Origin: Clavibacter sp. VKM Ac-2872
Lineage (GTDB): Bacteria; Actinomycetota; Actinomycetes; Actinomycetales; Microbacteriaceae
Assembly (NCBI RefSeq): GCF_015351105.1
Contig: NZ_JADKRR010000001.1
Coordinates: forward strand, 1,407,069 to 1,471,068
DNA length: 64,000 nucleotides
Reading direction: 5' to 3'
In this document: in pieces, positions 62,392-64,000 of the stretch
How positions within the stretch are numbered: position 1 is the stretch's first letter
Layout: each line of letters opens with the position of its first letter
Translations under genes and position numbers: made by a program
The notes under the pieces: model-generated
What the model saw: the letters and a program-made list of their open reading frames with translations, nothing else
What the model was told of the DNA's origin: nothing
Database searches by the model: none

Positions 62392-63551
62392 AGATCCTCG
62401 CAGCGATGAGTGGCGGAGTCGACTCCGCCGTGGCCGCCGCCCGCGCCGTGGAGGCCGGGCACGACGTGACGGGCGTGCACCTCGCGCTCAGCCGCATGCC
62501 GGGGACGCTGCGCACCGGATCCCGCGGCTGCTGCACCATCGAGGACTCGATGGACGCGCGCCGCACGGCCGACCTGCTCGGCATCCCGTTCTACGTGTGG
62601 GACTTCTCCGAGCGCTTCGCGGCGGACGTCGTCGACGACTTCGTCGCCGAGTACCAGGCCGGCCGCACCCCGAACCCCTGCATGCGCTGCAACGAGCGGA
62701 TCAAGTTCGCCGCGCTCCTCGAGAAGGCGCTCGACCTCGGCTTCGACGCCGTCTGCACGGGCCACTACGCCGACGTCATCCCGGGGCCCGACGGCGAGCC
62801 CGAGCTGCACCGCGCCGCCGCGTGGGCCAAGGACCAGTCGTACGTGCTGGGTGTGCTCACGGCCGAGCAGATCGCCCACTCGTACTTCCCGCTCGGATCC
62901 ACGCCCTCCAAGGCCGAGGTGCGCGCCGAGGCCCAGGCGCGCGGGATCCAGGTCGCGCAGAAGCCCGACAGCCACGACATCTGCTTCATCCCCGACGGCG
63001 ACACGCGCGGCTGGCTCGCGGACCGCGTGGGCGCCGAGCCGGGGGACATCCTCGACGGCCAGGGGAACGCGATCGGCACCCACCAGGGCGCGGCGGCCTT
63101 CACGGTGGGGCAGCGCAAGGGGCTCGCGATCGGCACGCCGGCGCCCGACGGCCGGCCGCGGTTCGTGCTGGAGATCCGGCCCAAGGACAACACCGTGGTC
63201 GTCGGCCCGCAGGAGGCGCTCGCGATCCGCGAGATCGCCGGATCCTCCTTCACGTGGGCCGGCACCCCGCCCACGCGGCCCGACCAGCCGTTCGACTGCG
63301 ACGTGCAGATCCGCGCGCACGCCGACCCCGTCCCCGCGCGGGCGTCGGTGTCGGAGGTCGATGGCAGCATGCAGCTCGTGATCACCCCCCGAGACCCCCT
63401 GCACGGCGTCGCCCCCGGTCAGACCGCCGTCGTCTACGCCGGCACGCGCGTGCTCGGCCAGGTCACCATCGACCGCACCGTGAGCGCCGTGGCCGACGCC
63501 CGGCCGCCGATGCGCGACGCCGCCCTCGTCGGCGCGGCCGCGGGGGAGTGA
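62388..63551 (+). CDS. mnmA: tRNA-specific 2-thiouridylase MnmA
   Basis: A 387-residue enzyme that makes s2U34 in tRNAs for Lys, Glu and Gln. The PP-loop is [13 protein letters not shown] (N-terminus). Catalytic Cys residues are in [10 protein letters not shown] and in [11 protein letters not shown]. The central and beta-barrel domains follow. GTG 62388 overlaps the upstream stop. ligA begins 7 nt after its end. Confidence 0.97.
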   Translation: MKILAAMSGGVDSAVAAARAVEAGHDVTGVHLALSRMPGTLRTGSRGCCTIEDSMDARRTADLLGIPFYVWDFSERFAADVVDDFVAEYQAGRTPNPCMRCNERIKFAALLEKALDLGFDAVCTGHYADVIPGPDGEPELHRAAAWAKDQSYVLGVLTAEQIAHSYFPLGSTPSKAEVRAEAQARGIQVAQKPDSHDICFIPDGDTRGWLADRVGAEPGDILDGQGNAIGTHQGAAAFTVGQRKGLAIGTPAPDGRPRFVLEIRPKDNTVVVGPQEALAIREIAGSSFTWAGTPPTRPDQPFDCDVQIRAHADPVPARASVSEVDGSMQLVITPRDPLHGVAPGQTAVVYAGTRVLGQVTIDRTVSAVADARPPMRDAALVGAAAGE

Positions 63552-63558
63552 CGCGCGC

Positions 63559-64000
63559 ATGAGCGACACCGACACCGACACCGCCTCGCCCGCTGCGGAC
63601 GACGCCGTCCCCGCGACGACCCCCGCCGACCTCGAGGCGGCGTCCGCCCGCGTCGAGGCGCTCCGCACCGAGATCGAGCGCCACCGCGACGAGTACTACG
63701 GGGCGGACGCGAGCACCCTCAGCGACGCCGAGTACGACGCGCTCGTGCACGAGCTCGAGGCGCTCGAGGAGGCCCACCCCACGCTCCGCAGCCAGGACAG
63801 CCCCACGCAGACCGTCGGCGGCCGCGCGGAGACCACGCTGTTCGCGCCCGTCACGCACGCCGAGCGCATGCTCAGCCTCGACAACGTGTTCAGCGAGGAG
63901 GAGCTCGCCGAGTGGGCGGCGAAGGTCGAGCGCGACGCCGGGAGCGGCCGGGTCCGGTACCTCAGCGAGCTCAAGATCGACGGTCTGGCCATCAACCTCC
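63559..64000 (+). CDS. ligA: NAD-dependent DNA ligase LigA, N-terminal part
   Basis: 147 codons are visible before the window ends. After an acidic N-terminal extension of about 30 residues comes the LigA Ia domain ([20 protein letters not shown]), which binds NMN, then [11 protein letters not shown] and the adenylation motif [10 protein letters not shown]. The Lys of KxDG (codon at 63973, residue 139) is the AMP-accepting residue. The ATG lies 7 nt after mnmA, so it is likely the third gene of the desulfurase-mnmA unit. Confidence 0.96.
   Translation, partial: MSDTDTDTASPAADDAVPATTPADLEAASARVEALRTEIERHRDEYYGADASTLSDAEYDALVHELEALEEAHPTLRSQDSPTQTVGGRAETTLFAPVTHAERMLSLDNVFSEEELAEWAAKVERDAGSGRVRYLSELKIDGLAINL

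Noticed and set aside
1-64000. tRNA, rRNA or CRISPR features
   Set aside because: No T-loop-like GTTCRANNC block in a cloverleaf context, no rRNA signature and no regularly spaced short repeats were seen by eye. A tRNAscan or Infernal run would be decisive.

Overview
The window is very GC-rich, densely coding DNA from a high-GC actinobacterium. Gene order and protein types point to Microbacteriaceae, most likely a Clavibacter-like plant-associated bacterium: smc-ftsY-ffh, rpsP-KH-rimM-trmD, rplS-lepB-rnhB-DUF2469-yraN-comM-dprA-xerC-M23-rpsB-tsf-pyrH-frr-cdsA, and a GlgE maltosyltransferase cluster. The genus is an inference from content and style, not from a search. No rRNA, tRNA or CRISPR array was seen.

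Layout. 1-6.2 kb: end of a transglutaminase-like membrane protein, recG, coaD, a YceD-family protein, rpmF, rnc, mutM. 6.2-8.5 kb: a small accessory patch with a GIY-YIG nuclease-like gene and a double-GNAT acetyltransferase. 8.6-14.9 kb: smc, ftsY, ffh. 15-17.8 kb: VOC protein, a MarP-like membrane serine protease and a YbdK-type carboxylate-amine ligase. 18-23.7 kb: rpsP, KH protein, rimM, trmD, map, a membrane protein, rplS, lepB, rnhB, DUF2469. 23.6-28.6 kb: an unusual islet. 28.1-34.8 kb: intact yraN, comM, dprA, xerC, a degenerate M23 protein and a sugar transporter. 35-40 kb: rpsB, tsf, pyrH, frr, cdsA and a DivIVA-repeat protein. 40-49.8 kb: cell envelope and transport genes, a large coiled-coil protein, a membrane protein with an internal lipobox and a thioredoxin-like TPR protein. 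49.8-61.2 kb: alpha-glucan metabolism (glgB, glgE, glgP, glgX) with a Tat-lipoprotein SGNH hydrolase between. 61.2-64 kb: cysteine desulfurase, mnmA and the start of ligA.

The main accessory feature is a 3.6-kb islet (about 24262-27880) between two diverged direct copies of a 0.68-kb DUF2469-yraN-comM segment. The left copy is complete on its left side and truncated in comM. The right copy is truncated in DUF2469 and complete on its right. This is the geometry expected from single-crossover integration of a circular molecule. The left YraN keeps its full length but has lost acidic and lysine residues of its predicted nuclease site. The cargo is a 780-residue DUF1906 glycoside-hydrolase-like protein with two N-terminal repeats and no signal peptide, a small membrane-anchored orphan, and a decayed gene.

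A second theme is transcription. Eleven genes have a TAnnnT hexamer exactly 6 nt before their ATG or GTG, and three more have it 7 nt before, the signature of leaderless mRNAs. The clearest case is the 18-bp gap between glgX and the cysteine desulfurase gene, where two opposed -10 hexamers overlap by 5 bp and each leads directly to a start codon.

How the genes fit together: GlgE, GlgB, GlgP and GlgX build, branch, phosphorolyse and debranch alpha-glucan. SRP (Ffh), FtsY and LepB handle protein export. The desulfurase and MnmA form a sulfur-relay pair for tRNA thiolation. ComM, DprA and YraN are DNA-uptake and processing genes beside XerC.
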